In this document: one piece after another, positions 1-8,548 of the stretch | Layout: each line of letters starts with the position of its first letter | Position numbering within the stretch: position 1 is the stretch's first letter | From: JABMMZ01 sp040403495 | GTDB lineage: Bacteria > Bacteroidota > Bacteroidia > NS11-12g > UBA955 | Reading direction: 5' to 3' | DNA length: 64,000 nt | Assembly: GCA_040403495.1 (NCBI GenBank) | Contig: JBBAKM010000014.1 | Location: 11,588 to 75,587 of the forward strand | Translations under genes and position numbers: made by a program | The notes under the pieces: generated by a model | What the model was told of the DNA's origin: nothing | Database searches by the model: none | Seen by the model: the letters and a program-made list of their open reading frames with translations, nothing else

Positions 1-852
1 CAAGAGCATTCAACTTTAATTGACTTAACTTATTATCCGACTTTAACTCTACCACAAAATGGAATAATAGGCACAACTGGAGGGGGCGGCGTAATGGCAA
101 TTTCACCAACTCCTCAACCGTTAATGACAGCAAAAACTTATGATCCAAATGACCCAACTTTAGATGCAACAAGATTTTTAGTTACACCTTCGGGAAATAC
201 TGGTATAAACATGCCATCACCAAGGGTTTCATTAGATGTTAGAAGTGGAAATTTAAAAAATTTACCAACTGCTATTTTTGGAATAAATAGTTCTAATGCA
301 ACCAATAGTTATACTAAACACATGCATTTTGTATCAAACTTATCAAACTCAGGTTTCAACAATATTTCAAAGGATCAAGACCAAGGACTGTTTTTTACTG
401 ATGGTATGGGTATTAATGGTTCGAATTTAAATGTAAACTCAGGATTTGTAATAGCACCTTGGGGTGGAAACGGTCAAGGCGGACTTAGAATGGAAGCCAA
501 TGGCAACACAGAACTAAGAGGCAACTTACGTGCTACTAAAATGGTGGTTAACGCCCAATGGTGGCCCGATTTTGTATTTCATAGCAATTATAACTTAATG
601 CCATTGAGTGAAGTAGCAAAATTTATCAATACCAAACACCATTTGCCGGGTATGCCAAGTCAAGACAGCGTGATGAATAGCGGACAAGATGTTGGAGAAT
701 TACAAAAACTGCAACAACAAAAGATAGAAGAACTAACACTATACACCATACAACAAGACGAGCAATTGAAAGCTCAAGAAGCTGATTTGAAAGAGCAAAA
801 AGCCAAATTGGATGCTTTGGAAGCAAAATTAAACGCCATCCTTAATAAATAA
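1..852 (+). CDS. Tail-fibre-like surface protein with C-terminal coiled coil (5' partial)
   Basis: The reading frame is open from the first base of the window, so the N-terminus lies outside; an internal ATG at 94 is not necessarily the start. The visible part is Gly/Asn/Ser-rich, as in trimeric beta-structured fibres. It ends with the arrangement common in Bacteroidota fibre-like proteins: a short block with KHHLPGMPS, then GELQKLQQQKIEELTLY, then a heptad-patterned coiled coil rich in Q, E, K and L running to the C-terminus. In that family the terminal coiled coil is thought to trimerise the protein, sometimes next to an S74-type chaperone. A lipoprotein gene starts 5 nt after its stop and a T9SS protein follows, so the three may be one transcription unit of surface proteins. 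The function is not known. Confidence 0.7.
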   Translation, partial: QEHSTLIDLTYYPTLTLPQNGIIGTTGGGGVMAISPTPQPLMTAKTYDPNDPTLDATRFLVTPSGNTGINMPSPRVSLDVRSGNLKNLPTAIFGINSSNATNSYTKHMHFVSNLSNSGFNNISKDQDQGLFFTDGMGINGSNLNVNSGFVIAPWGGNGQGGLRMEANGNTELRGNLRATKMVVNAQWWPDFVFHSNYNLMPLSEVAKFINTKHHLPGMPSQDSVMNSGQDVGELQKLQQQKIEELTLYTIQQDEQLKAQEADLKEQKAKLDALEAKLNAILNK

Positions 853-857
853 GTTTT

Positions 858-1676
858 ATGAAAACTTTATTAAAATTAACACTAGCTATGTTTGTGTTGG
901 TGTTTTTTAGCACTTGCAAAAAGGAGTGTTGCCAAGACCCGACAAATCCTGAATGTGAGAATTATGACCCTTGTAAGGCCAAATCAAAAGTACTTGCTAC
1001 ATTTAAATCTTTTGTATATTTATATGGACCAAACTCAGAAGTTTATACAGACGCATACAGAGAAGTGGATACATTAGGTTTAGGTGGCACAATAGATTTT
1101 ATATCAGATAATCAAAATTATAAGTCTTATGAATGGATTATAGGTACAGACCCCAAACATAGATTTGGAAAAAAAATTTCCGTGTCATTTAACTTTACCA
1201 ATAAACAAACAGTGCCAATCACTTTAATTGTGGAAGGTAGTGCAGAAAAAAACTGTCAAAACAAACAAGATTTTAGAGATACATTTACTAAATATATACA
1301 TTTTACCAATTTAAGTAAGCTTGCTCTCAATGGAAAATATAGAGGAGCTTTCACCAATGACCCTAACAATATATTTGAAGTAAATATTTACCTTTTAGAC
1401 AATGTAAATGAGACAAGTTGGATTTCTGGGTTGCCAGTTTCAACGAATAGTAATACCGGTAGATTTGGAGATACTGCGGTAAGATTAATAAGTGGTATAA
1501 ATAATTTTTGTTTTTTTACAAATGGTGGAGGGATGAATAATCCTGAAGGTACAATTGAATTAAATAGCAAAACAAATGAACTAACTATTGACACAAGGCA
1601 AATATATCCTTGGCCAAGTCAAAATAATCAATCACTGTATTTAAGAAGACAATTTAAAGGAAAAAAAATTAAATAA
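858..1676 (+). CDS. Predicted lipoprotein of unknown function
   Basis: The 272-residue product starts with a short basic n-region and a hydrophobic stretch ending in FFSTC, so Cys20 is the likely lipidated residue after signal peptidase II cleavage. The residue at -3 is Phe, which is unusual for a lipobox but tolerated in Bacteroidota. The mature protein begins with a Cys-rich segment (CKKECC followed by an NPECENYDPC-like stretch). The middle contains an SYEWIIG-type motif reminiscent of PKD/Ig-like beta domains, and the rest resembles lipocalin-like beta structure, but I do not recognise a named family. It sits 5 nt after the fibre-like gene and only 2 nt before the T9SS gene downstream, suggesting co-transcription. 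Its role may be at the outer membrane, which is inference from the signal only. Confidence 0.7.
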   Translation: MKTLLKLTLAMFVLVFFSTCKKECCQDPTNPECENYDPCKAKSKVLATFKSFVYLYGPNSEVYTDAYREVDTLGLGGTIDFISDNQNYKSYEWIIGTDPKHRFGKKISVSFNFTNKQTVPITLIVEGSAEKNCQNKQDFRDTFTKYIHFTNLSKLALNGKYRGAFTNDPNNIFEVNIYLLDNVNETSWISGLPVSTNSNTGRFGDTAVRLISGINNFCFFTNGGGMNNPEGTIELNSKTNELTIDTRQIYPWPSQNNQSLYLRRQFKGKKIK

Positions 1677-1678
1677 TT

Positions 1679-4237
1679 ATGAAAAGAAACATTTTAAAAT
1701 ATATAGTTACATTAATAACATGTGTGTCAACAACACATATTATCGCTCAGTCAAATAATTGCAATACATCAATAATTAAAACAGACCCAGATAATTATTT
1801 TCACCCAAATGATCCTAATGGAGATTTAAAATGGGATTGGAGAGGCAATATAGAATATCCGATTTATTTAAAAACAAGTCCAACTACTGCTGTTAACTTA
1901 AATTTAAAATCACCATTTTGGGCAGACAATACTTTTAATGCACAAAATAATGTTGATTTTTTAAGAATAAACATTGTTAAAGATTACGAACCAATAGATG
2001 GTTGGGAACTGGTTTATAAAAATTTTGGTATTTCAGGAAATGTAAATGATGCAGTAGCTGACCCTTCTTTTGCTTTATACAATAAATTTACTGGTATATT
2101 AAGGTATTTTATTTATGTAACAAGTAATCCAGGTGCATATAACAGTGCAAGGATAAATTTAACTTATGATTTGGCATTTGGGTTAAACTCGAAGGTTTCT
2201 TATAACTTAACAGATAATATTGACAAAAAAGTTGCTCTAGATAAAAGAATCTATAACATAACTGCATCAAAAATAAATTATTTCGCAAACCAATATGGGT
2301 ATTGGTTGCATGCAGATTTCCCAATAACTTACGACCCTTGTGTGTGTCAACATTTGTCAATTATGTATTTAGAAGCAAAGATTATAACAACTGGAGATAT
2401 AACGCTTGAAATTCAAGGAAAAGCAAAACAAGAAATTGTTAAAAATGGAAGTATTTCTAATAATCCGAATGATTTAGCTTCAATTTTAAATGAAATTGGA
2501 AACGCTTTTAAAGCAGGAAATGCAAAATACAAAAACTGGAGTGAGTTTAAAACAAATTTAGAAAATACTATTTATACTCAAAATGACCAATTGAAAACTG
2601 AAATACAAAATGATATTGGCAAATTCCCGGAATGGGCCAAAGTAATACCAGAAGTAGGCAGATATCTTGGAATAATTGAATATTTTGTAGGTGGAGGAAG
2701 TAGTGCCCCCAAACCAATTGCACCTATGAGTTTTGATGTTTCTCTTAAAACAACAAGTAATAGTAAAATTGAAACTTCTGACCCATATGGAGGAGTTAAG
2801 TTTTATACACCTGGTTCAAATCATATAAATAATAGTGGAAATTTCAAACCTGTTTATGATGAACCTCTAGGTGTTTTTAATCTAATAGAAACACCTGTAT
2901 TGCAGGTTATACCAATAGCCTCAAATCCTGTTGCATTATTTGGAACTGGAGTTTGTTTAAATGGACAAAAAAATGACTTAGGTGAAAATGTTTTACCTAT
3001 GAATCAATTTTTCCCCAACATTAGACATTATAAAGTTAAAAATAATCTCAAATACGTCATTAATCCAAGTTCAGAATTAGAAGTAATAAGTATCGAATCC
3101 CAAATAGTATTTCAACCCAGTACAAATTTTGTTAATCAAAGAATTTGCAAAACAAGTTCAAAAATGTTTAGAGGGCCAGTAGAGGTTGGTCCTTTAAATA
3201 TCAATGTTCCTTATATGGATAGAATGAAATTGCTAGGCCTTAACATTGATTATTGGCCAGATGATAAAACAACAATATCTGATGACGACAATATCAAAGA
3301 CATCATTTACTCTACAAGATTATTGCCTAGTTCGTGTTTTGATGAGACCTCATTTAAGGTTTTTCACATACTTGGAGATGAGGAAAAGATGTTCTGTAAA
3401 GTTGTTGTAAAATTAAAACGAAAGGATGGATTAGGTCAAGAGATATTGATGATTAAAACTTACAAATTAGATTTTGAATTATTTGAAGAAGGTCTTACAA
3501 ATCAGCTTTATCAAGTTTCTGGCCCTCAAAGTGGCCCACTTAGTTGTGACATGAGTGAAAATTATGTTTCATCTGTTCCAAGCACACTATTTAGTAACAC
3601 ATTATCAGAAACAATTCCAGAAAACTTGGATTTAAGTGGGGTTGATTTAAGTCAAATTACTGCAAATGAAATAATTTTCAAGGCATGGAACAAAATCGTC
3701 ATAGGCGATAATTTTATTTTCCCTAATGCTGCAAAAATAAAATTTATAGCGGGTAAAAGTATTGAAACTGACCCAAATGTCCAAACACCTTCAAATGTAA
3801 CAGTTGAGTATTTAATTGAATTGCCAACAAATTGTCAACCTTTATTAAGCAATTCCAATCATTTAATAAATGATTTTTGTGCAAATATATATGAACCTCT
3901 GCCCTTAAGCATTCCATTTGTATTAAACGAAGAACAGCAAGAAAATATTGATAGTATTTCAGAAAATGATTTAAACAAATTCCCATTTTTAGTAATACTC
4001 GCCCCCAACCCTACCACTGCTAACTTCACCATTTCTATCTTTAACAACAATGAACAAGATTACAGCATTGCATTAATGGATGTTACGGGCAAAGTGTTGT
4101 TTAATAACAACTACAATGGTAAACAAACCTCTCAACACATAGAAACGAATGGTTTGGCTGCAGGTATTTATTTTGTTAGAATTACATGCGGCAATACCCA
4201 AAAAACTGAGAAACTGATAATTCATAATAATCAATAA
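1679..4237 (+). CDS. Large secreted protein with T9SS type A sorting domain, unknown function
   Basis: The 852-residue product starts with a signal peptide cleaved after HIIAQ. The last ~75 residues form a T9SS type A sorting domain: LAPNPTTANF, then DVTGKVLF, then GLAAGIYFVR, with a final KLIIHNNQ. It should therefore cross the outer membrane by the gliding/Por machinery and be released or anchored. The body matches no family I know, but it shares ordered blocks with the 1015-residue product at 35273-38320: DGWEL, LYNKFTGILRYF, YDPCVC, and PGSN followed by GVFNLIETP. The two are therefore distant paralogues. The ATG at 1679 lies 2 nt after the lipoprotein stop, implying one operon. A strong hairpin at 4250-4285 follows the stop. 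Confidence 0.85.
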   Translation: MKRNILKYIVTLITCVSTTHIIAQSNNCNTSIIKTDPDNYFHPNDPNGDLKWDWRGNIEYPIYLKTSPTTAVNLNLKSPFWADNTFNAQNNVDFLRINIVKDYEPIDGWELVYKNFGISGNVNDAVADPSFALYNKFTGILRYFIYVTSNPGAYNSARINLTYDLAFGLNSKVSYNLTDNIDKKVALDKRIYNITASKINYFANQYGYWLHADFPITYDPCVCQHLSIMYLEAKIITTGDITLEIQGKAKQEIVKNGSISNNPNDLASILNEIGNAFKAGNAKYKNWSEFKTNLENTIYTQNDQLKTEIQNDIGKFPEWAKVIPEVGRYLGIIEYFVGGGSSAPKPIAPMSFDVSLKTTSNSKIETSDPYGGVKFYTPGSNHINNSGNFKPVYDEPLGVFNLIETPVLQVIPIASNPVALFGTGVCLNGQKNDLGENVLPMNQFFPNIRHYKVKNNLKYVINPSSELEVISIESQIVFQPSTNFVNQRICKTSSKMFRGPVEVGPLNINVPYMDRMKLLGLNIDYWPDDKTTISDDDNIKDIIYSTRLLPSSCFDETSFKVFHILGDEEKMFCKVVVKLKRKDGLGQEILMIKTYKLDFELFEEGLTNQLYQVSGPQSGPLSCDMSENYVSSVPSTLFSNTLSETIPENLDLSGVDLSQITANEIIFKAWNKIVIGDNFIFPNAAKIKFIAGKSIETDPNVQTPSNVTVEYLIELPTNCQPLLSNSNHLINDFCANIYEPLPLSIPFVLNEEQQENIDSISENDLNKFPFLVILAPNPTTANFTISIFNNNEQDYSIALMDVTGKVLFNNNYNGKQTSQHIETNGLAAGIYFVRITCGNTQKTEKLIIHNNQ

Positions 4238-4249
4238 TGCCTTGTTTAG

Positions 4250-4285
4250 ATATAATAAAGTCCAATGTGTTGGACTTTGTTATAT
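4250..4285 (+). terminator. Hairpin terminator after the T9SS gene
   Basis: Two 16-nt arms (4250-4265 and 4270-4285) pair around the 4-nt loop TGTG with a single mismatch; the core is AAAGTCCAA / TTGGACTTT. The downstream arm is followed by a short T-rich stretch. It starts 13 nt after the stop of the T9SS gene and probably ends the 1-4237 transcript. Confidence 0.65.
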
Positions 4286-4359
4286 CTCTTTTAGTTATTC
4301 CAATCAAATTTGTATTTATCGGATTTTTTATTGTATATTTATTGAATATTTTATAAAAG

Positions 4360-5145
4360 ATGATTCACCGTGTGTTTTTGCCCCAACTTTTAAATGTTTT
4401 GAAACTCAGTTTCTTTGTTTTTGCCTATTTCTGTGTGGGATTTCTTGCGGCCCAAAATGACAGTAAATCCAGCAAAAATGACAACCCAAATAACAATGAT
4501 AAAAATGGTTTAAGTAACACCAAACCTGTATTTTATATTGGGGTTGGAAAAGGCATTTCTACTCCCTTCTATAAAGGGAACTCTTTGTTTAGTTCACCCT
4601 ATATTGAAAATGCAATTAAAGCAAATGTTTATTACAAGCGCATTGGTATCAGCTATACTTGGAATATTGGATTACAAAGGCATATTCATTACAAAATTGT
4701 AAATTATCATTCCAATAATCGGGTTGCAGGCGTTTATAACTACAATGAATTTATGGACAATCGCAGTAATCGCCTTGCTTTTAATTATCAGATTCTTCAA
4801 AATAAACACATTAATATATACACTCAGTTAGGATTGGAATGGTCTAAAACGACTCATGAATTTGATAAATATTTTGATTTTTTTGATTCAACGGGCAAAC
4901 AAGTTTTTCCCGCTCAAAAAATTAATAACCTACCGTTTCATCAAAATAATTATTTGCTTAATGCAGGTTTGAATATTCAGTACAAACTTTTGAATTCGAT
5001 GTTTTTACTACATTATACCTTGCAATATCACCATCCTATGAATGTCAATAACTTTCAAAGTAATAATGGGTTTCATAGAATATCCAATGAACTTGGCTTG
5101 ACTCTTAATCTTTCAAAATTCATAAAAAAAATAAAAACGCTTTAG
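4360..5145 (+). CDS. Predicted outer-membrane beta-barrel protein
   Basis: The 261-residue product has a hydrophobic N-terminus ending in FLAAQ, a probable signal peptide. It then has a low-complexity Asn/Lys/Ser linker (residues ~33-50) rich in the run NDKNG. The remaining ~200 residues alternate polar and aromatic residues in segments such as VYYKRIGISYTWNIGLQ and NYLLNAGLNIQYKL, and the product ends LGLTLNLSKF, as expected for a small transmembrane barrel. I do not recognise a specific family. The gene stands alone between the terminator at 4250 and the SlyD-like gene. An overlapping frame from 4242 is judged spurious because it begins inside the terminator. Confidence 0.6.
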   Translation: MIHRVFLPQLLNVLKLSFFVFAYFCVGFLAAQNDSKSSKNDNPNNNDKNGLSNTKPVFYIGVGKGISTPFYKGNSLFSSPYIENAIKANVYYKRIGISYTWNIGLQRHIHYKIVNYHSNNRVAGVYNYNEFMDNRSNRLAFNYQILQNKHINIYTQLGLEWSKTTHEFDKYFDFFDSTGKQVFPAQKINNLPFHQNNYLLNAGLNIQYKLLNSMFLLHYTLQYHHPMNVNNFQSNNGFHRISNELGLTLNLSKFIKKIKTL

Positions 5146-5234
5146 GGATTTTTGGTTTGATTCTTATATAAATAAGTCCATTGGAGTAACAGAATAAATA
5201 ATTCCCATCTATTTTTTATCCTTAATATTTAGCG

Positions 5235-5242
5235 TAATTTTG
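5235..5242 (+). promoter_or_regulatory. Bacteroidota -7 promoter element upstream of slyD-like gene
   Basis: The octamer TAATTTTG matches the Bacteroidota primary-sigma -7 consensus TAnnTTTG exactly and lies 25 nt before the ATG at 5267. No clear TTTG -33 box was found at the usual distance. Confidence 0.5.
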
Positions 5243-5266
5243 AAAAAATTTTATTAACAAACAGAT

Positions 5267-5764
5267 ATGCAATACAAAGTAATTACCTTACATTACAACT
5301 TATTTAAAGACAACGAAGCGGGTGAATCCATTGAATCTTCGGCAGGAAAACAACCGCTAACTTTTATGAGTGGAGTAGGTCAAATGATACCCGATTTTGA
5401 AAACAACGTAGTCGGTTTAAATGCAGGGGACACATTTTCTTTTGGTATTGCAGCCATTGATGCTTACGGTGAGCGTACCGATGAAGCAATTATAGATTTA
5501 GATCAAGAAATGTTTAAAAAAGATGGTGAACTAATGGAAGAAGTTGCTTTAGGTAACGTCATCCCGCTTCAAGACCAAGAAGGTAGAATGGTTCCCGCTA
5601 CTATTTTAGCGATTAATGAAACCACTGTTACGGTTGACGTAAATCATCCTTTGGCGGGTCAAGATTTGCATTTTACAGGTGAAGTTTTGGAAGTGAGAGA
5701 AGCTACAGGCGAAGAAATTAGTCACGGTCATGTGCATGGTCCAGGTGGGCATCAGCACGATTAA
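5267..5764 (+). CDS. FKBP-type peptidyl-prolyl cis-trans isomerase, SlyD-like
   Basis: The 165-residue product has the SlyD architecture: an FKBP half-domain at residues ~1-65 with TFMSGVGQMIPDFENNVVGL, an inserted flap region (IF domain, residues ~66-125) beginning at AYGERTDEAI, the returning FKBP strand VDVNHPLAGQDLHFTGEVLEV, and a short His-rich tail (HGHVHGPGGHQHD). The family catalyses proline isomerisation and acts as a folding helper in the cytosol; in E. coli SlyD the His-rich tail binds nickel and other metals. No signal peptide is visible. A -7 box at 5235-5242 precedes it and a bidirectional hairpin at 5787-5817 separates it from the convergent lnt gene. It is monocistronic by context. 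Confidence 0.9.
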   Translation: MQYKVITLHYNLFKDNEAGESIESSAGKQPLTFMSGVGQMIPDFENNVVGLNAGDTFSFGIAAIDAYGERTDEAIIDLDQEMFKKDGELMEEVALGNVIPLQDQEGRMVPATILAINETTVTVDVNHPLAGQDLHFTGEVLEVREATGEEISHGHVHGPGGHQHD

Positions 5765-5786
5765 TTCACTTAATACAAAGTATTTC

Positions 5787-5817
5787 AAAAAGGCTATTAT
5801 TTTTAATAGCCTTTTTT
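5787..5817. terminator. Bidirectional terminator between slyD-like gene and lnt
   Basis: Arms AAAAAGGCTATTA (5787-5799) and TAATAGCCTTTTT (from 5804) pair around a T-only loop, with A-runs on one side and T-runs on the other, so the hairpin can stop transcription from both directions. It overlaps the last codons of lnt. Confidence 0.8.
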
Positions 5818-7380
5818 TGCGACTAATTTTACCAACGTGCCAAGTAACAATGCAATGGCAATAAATGAAGCCATTTTCCCTAATATGTTTCCATATTTTA
5901 CATAAAAGGTTTGGATATTGTTTGGTCTAATCGTGCACTCAAAAGCCGTTAGTTCATTGTATTTTGTTTGGGTTGTTATTTTACCAAATTTATTGATTTT
6001 TGCCGAAATACCTGTGTTAGCACTGCGAACCATTTCTTTGCGCGTTTCAATGCATCTTATAGCACCAAAGAGTAAATGCTGTTTGTGTCCATCTGTATTC
6101 CCCCACCAAGCATCGTTGGTAATAACAGCAAGCATATTGGCACCTTGTCTTACAAAGTCCGCCACATAATCGCCATAGATGGATTCGTAACAAATCAATG
6201 GACTTATAGAATAGTTGCTGTCTAAATGAAAGTTAATTGGTTTTTTGCTTGTTCCTAAACTGCCTGAAGTTCCTCCCAAGTCAATACTTAGTTGTTCTAA
6301 AAAACTAAAAGGCATTTTCTCCACACCGGGAACTAATTTTGATTTGTGGTAATATTCAGAGACCTTGCCTTCTTTAAAACTTAAAGCGGTATTGTAGGCA
6401 TCCCACCACAATTCAGAATCTTCTTCATAGCGCGCAGATATAGTAGGGCGCTCTTTTTCACCATCATAAGTTTCGTATGATTCAGCGCCTGAGATAATCA
6501 TTAAGTTATTAGAATCGGTCAATTCTTTAATCGATTTAATATTACTACTCTCATTTATTTGATGAATATTGTTGTATCCTACAATGGCTGTTTCGGGGAA
6601 AATCAGTAAACGTGTTTTGGATTTAATAAGTGGTTTTGCAATATTTATTCCTTGATTGATTTGTTCCTCCGGTGATAAATAGCGCGAACCTGACTCGAAT
6701 TTTTCTTCGTATGGGTCAATATTAGGTTGAACCACTACACAATGGATGCCTGTCCCTTTTTCAATGGTAAAACGGCTAAAGGAAATAGCGTATGACAAAC
6801 CAATGGTAAATCCTAATAATGCCAATACTTGCCAAATTTGTTTGTATGCTTTGCTAATAATGACTTTTGCAACCATTATGTTAGCAATTAGTATCAGTAA
6901 AGTGCCCCCCATTTCGCCTGTAAACTCATACCATTGTATGAACTCGGTTCCTCTAGCCAACCCTTTGCCCAAAGTTAGCCAAGGCCAACTTGCACTCCAG
7001 TTGAAATGGAAATACTCCATGGCTATGTAGTAAAAAACCAATGATTGATAGCCTGTTTTAGGAAGCGTATTTTGGGTTAATGAAAACAGGAAAAAAGGAA
7101 TGCTTAGAATTAAAGAATTCAAAACAAGCATAATGACAGCACCACTATCACTGGCATTCCATACCCACCATGTGGAACCAACATTGAAAATAAATAAACT
7201 TAAATAACTCCAAGCCCAAAATTTGAGATGTTTTTTTCTCGAGTTTTTTAATTGTTCGTGAATTAATAACAGAGGAACGAAGCCAATAAGGAGTAAAAAA
7301 TAAGTATATAATGGAGGCCAAGCGATATACAAAAGAACACCGCTGAGTAGTGATAGATAAAGAGGTTTAATTGATTTCAT
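5803..7380 (-). CDS. lnt: Apolipoprotein N-acyltransferase Lnt
   Basis: The 525-residue inner-membrane protein has several hydrophobic helices in residues ~1-210 and one near the C-terminus. Between them lies a periplasmic nitrilase (carbon-nitrogen hydrolase) domain. The catalytic triad is visible: Glu in LIFPETAIVGY, Lys in YHKSKLVPGVEKMPF, and Cys in SPLICYESIYGDYV; NDAWWGNTDGHKQHL is the family's conserved segment after it. The enzyme transfers an acyl chain from phospholipid to the N-terminal cysteine of lipoproteins, the last maturation step. This fits the several lipoproteins encoded in the window. Its start overlaps the rsmI stop by 14 nt, so translation is probably coupled. It is the last gene of a minus-strand operon. 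Confidence 0.93.
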   Translation of the reverse strand: MKSIKPLYLSLLSGVLLYIAWPPLYTYFLLLIGFVPLLLIHEQLKNSRKKHLKFWAWSYLSLFIFNVGSTWWVWNASDSGAVIMLVLNSLILSIPFFLFSLTQNTLPKTGYQSLVFYYIAMEYFHFNWSASWPWLTLGKGLARGTEFIQWYEFTGEMGGTLLILIANIMVAKVIISKAYKQIWQVLALLGFTIGLSYAISFSRFTIEKGTGIHCVVVQPNIDPYEEKFESGSRYLSPEEQINQGINIAKPLIKSKTRLLIFPETAIVGYNNIHQINESSNIKSIKELTDSNNLMIISGAESYETYDGEKERPTISARYEEDSELWWDAYNTALSFKEGKVSEYYHKSKLVPGVEKMPFSFLEQLSIDLGGTSGSLGTSKKPINFHLDSNYSISPLICYESIYGDYVADFVRQGANMLAVITNDAWWGNTDGHKQHLLFGAIRCIETRKEMVRSANTGISAKINKFGKITTQTKYNELTAFECTIRPNNIQTFYVKYGNILGKMASFIAIALLLGTLVKLVAKKGY

Positions 7381-8059
7381 CGGTATTGCCTTGTATTACT
7401 ATTACAAATTCTCCTTTAGGGGCTTTTTTGTTGAAGTGGATTTGAGCTTCTTGTAAAGTGCCATAAAAAGTTTCTTCGAACATTTTGCTCAGTTCTCTTG
7501 AAATAGCCACTTTTCTGTCGTCACCAAGCGCCAATGCCAAATCCTTTAATGTGGTCAGGAGTTTGTACGGACTCTCGTACATAACGATTGTTCTGAACTC
7601 TAACTTCATTTGTTCTAATCTGGTTTTTCGTCCTTTTTTTACAGGAATAAATCCTTCGAAAATAAAACGATCGGTCGGCATGCCGCTTTTTACCAAAGCA
7701 GGGATAAGAGCCGTGGCTCCAGGTAAACATTCCACTTTAATATTCTCTTCGATACACGCCCTAACAATCAAAAAACCGGGGTCGCTGATTCCGGGAGTGC
7801 CCGCATCGGTTACCATAGCCATTGTTTTGCCCGCATTGAGCTGGTGAATAACGTCTTTGTATTTGTCGTGTTCATTGTGTGCATGATAACTTTGCATGGG
7901 TTTGTCAATGCTATAATACTTCAATAATTGACCAGTATTTCGGGTGTCTTCTGCCAAAATTATATCACAAGACTGAAGAATTTCGAGGGCTCTAAGTGTT
8001 ATGTCTTTTAAATTCCCAATCGGTGTAGGAACTAATATTAATTTTCCTTTTTCTTCCAT
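7367..8059 (-). CDS. rsmI: 16S rRNA (cytidine-1402 2'-O)-methyltransferase RsmI
   Basis: The 230-residue product shows the RsmI signature: LVPTPIGNLKDITLRALEIL at the N-terminus, ILAEDTRNTGQLLKYY, the SAM-pocket motif VTDAGTPGISDPGF, and LPGATALIPALVKSGMPTDRF. RsmI methylates the 2'-O of C1402 in 16S rRNA, in the decoding centre, using S-adenosylmethionine. I chose the ATG at 8059 (MEEKGK) over the upstream one at 8077 because the latter would overlap the preceding gene and adds residues not seen in the family. It lies 7 nt after that gene's stop and overlaps lnt by 14 nt. Confidence 0.93.
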   Translation of the reverse strand: MEEKGKLILVPTPIGNLKDITLRALEILQSCDIILAEDTRNTGQLLKYYSIDKPMQSYHAHNEHDKYKDVIHQLNAGKTMAMVTDAGTPGISDPGFLIVRACIEENIKVECLPGATALIPALVKSGMPTDRFIFEGFIPVKKGRKTRLEQMKLEFRTIVMYESPYKLLTTLKDLALALGDDRKVAISRELSKMFEETFYGTLQEAQIHFNKKAPKGEFVIVIQGNTDEIN

Positions 8060-8066
8060 AATTCTA

Positions 8067-8504
8067 TTAAGGAACAATTTGAATTTTCAATAATCCTTTT
8101 GCAACAAATAATACTAAACTCCAAATTAATACAGAGGAAATCTGTAAACGTAAAACTCTGTTTCTGTCGTTTTCAAAAGCAGAACTTATAATACATCCCA
8201 CCGGTATACTAATAATTACAGGCGTAATAAAAGCGATACCAATTAATCCATAACCATTTTTGATTTTGATAAGTTTACGCAACTTACTTCGTTTCATTTT
8301 AAAGAAATTGTACTTCTCTAGTTTTTTAGAAATAGCAGCTCCTAAAAAGGTGAAAACCAATACGCCGAATGTGCCGCCGGCCATTACAATAAGCATATCC
8401 CAATACCAAGCTCTACTTGAAATAACAAGTAATTTAGTAACTGCGATTACAAACTTAACCGAAGCAACTAAAAACCATACAATGATGTCCCAAAAATCTT
8501 CCAT
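8067..8504 (-). CDS. Small multi-pass membrane protein (possible Sm_multidrug_ex family)
   Basis: The 145-residue product has four likely membrane spans: residues ~10-30, ~38-60, ~85-110 and ~125-142. A basic loop with KMKRSKLRKLIKIKNGYG lies between the second and third. The segment GYGLIGIAFITPVIISIPVG resembles the conserved region of the small multidrug-export/COG2426 family, which has no proven substrate. It is the first gene of the unit with rsmI and lnt. A near-consensus -7 box (TAACTTCG on the minus strand, 8518-8525) lies just upstream. Confidence 0.65.
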   Translation of the reverse strand: MEDFWDIIVWFLVASVKFVIAVTKLLVISSRAWYWDMLIVMAGGTFGVLVFTFLGAAISKKLEKYNFFKMKRSKLRKLIKIKNGYGLIGIAFITPVIISIPVGCIISSAFENDRNRVLRLQISSVLIWSLVLFVAKGLLKIQIVP

Positions 8505-8517
8505 TATTTACAAATGG

Positions 8518-8525
8518 CGAAGTTA
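8518..8525 (-). promoter_or_regulatory. Near-consensus -7 element for the rsmI-lnt operon
   Basis: On the minus strand the octamer reads TAACTTCG, one change from TAnnTTTG, 13 nt before the ATG at 8504. The same T-to-C variant is seen upstream of sodA and lpdA in this window. Confidence 0.4.
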
Positions 8526-8548
8526 ATGGAATTTATTTAATTGCGTCA

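Noticed and set aside
4242..4460. Open frame of 72 codons
   Set aside because: It begins inside the terminator hairpin and overlaps the better supported barrel gene from 4360.
7485..7847. Antisense frame of 120 codons within rsmI
   Set aside because: Opposite strand of a conserved methyltransferase; no independent support.
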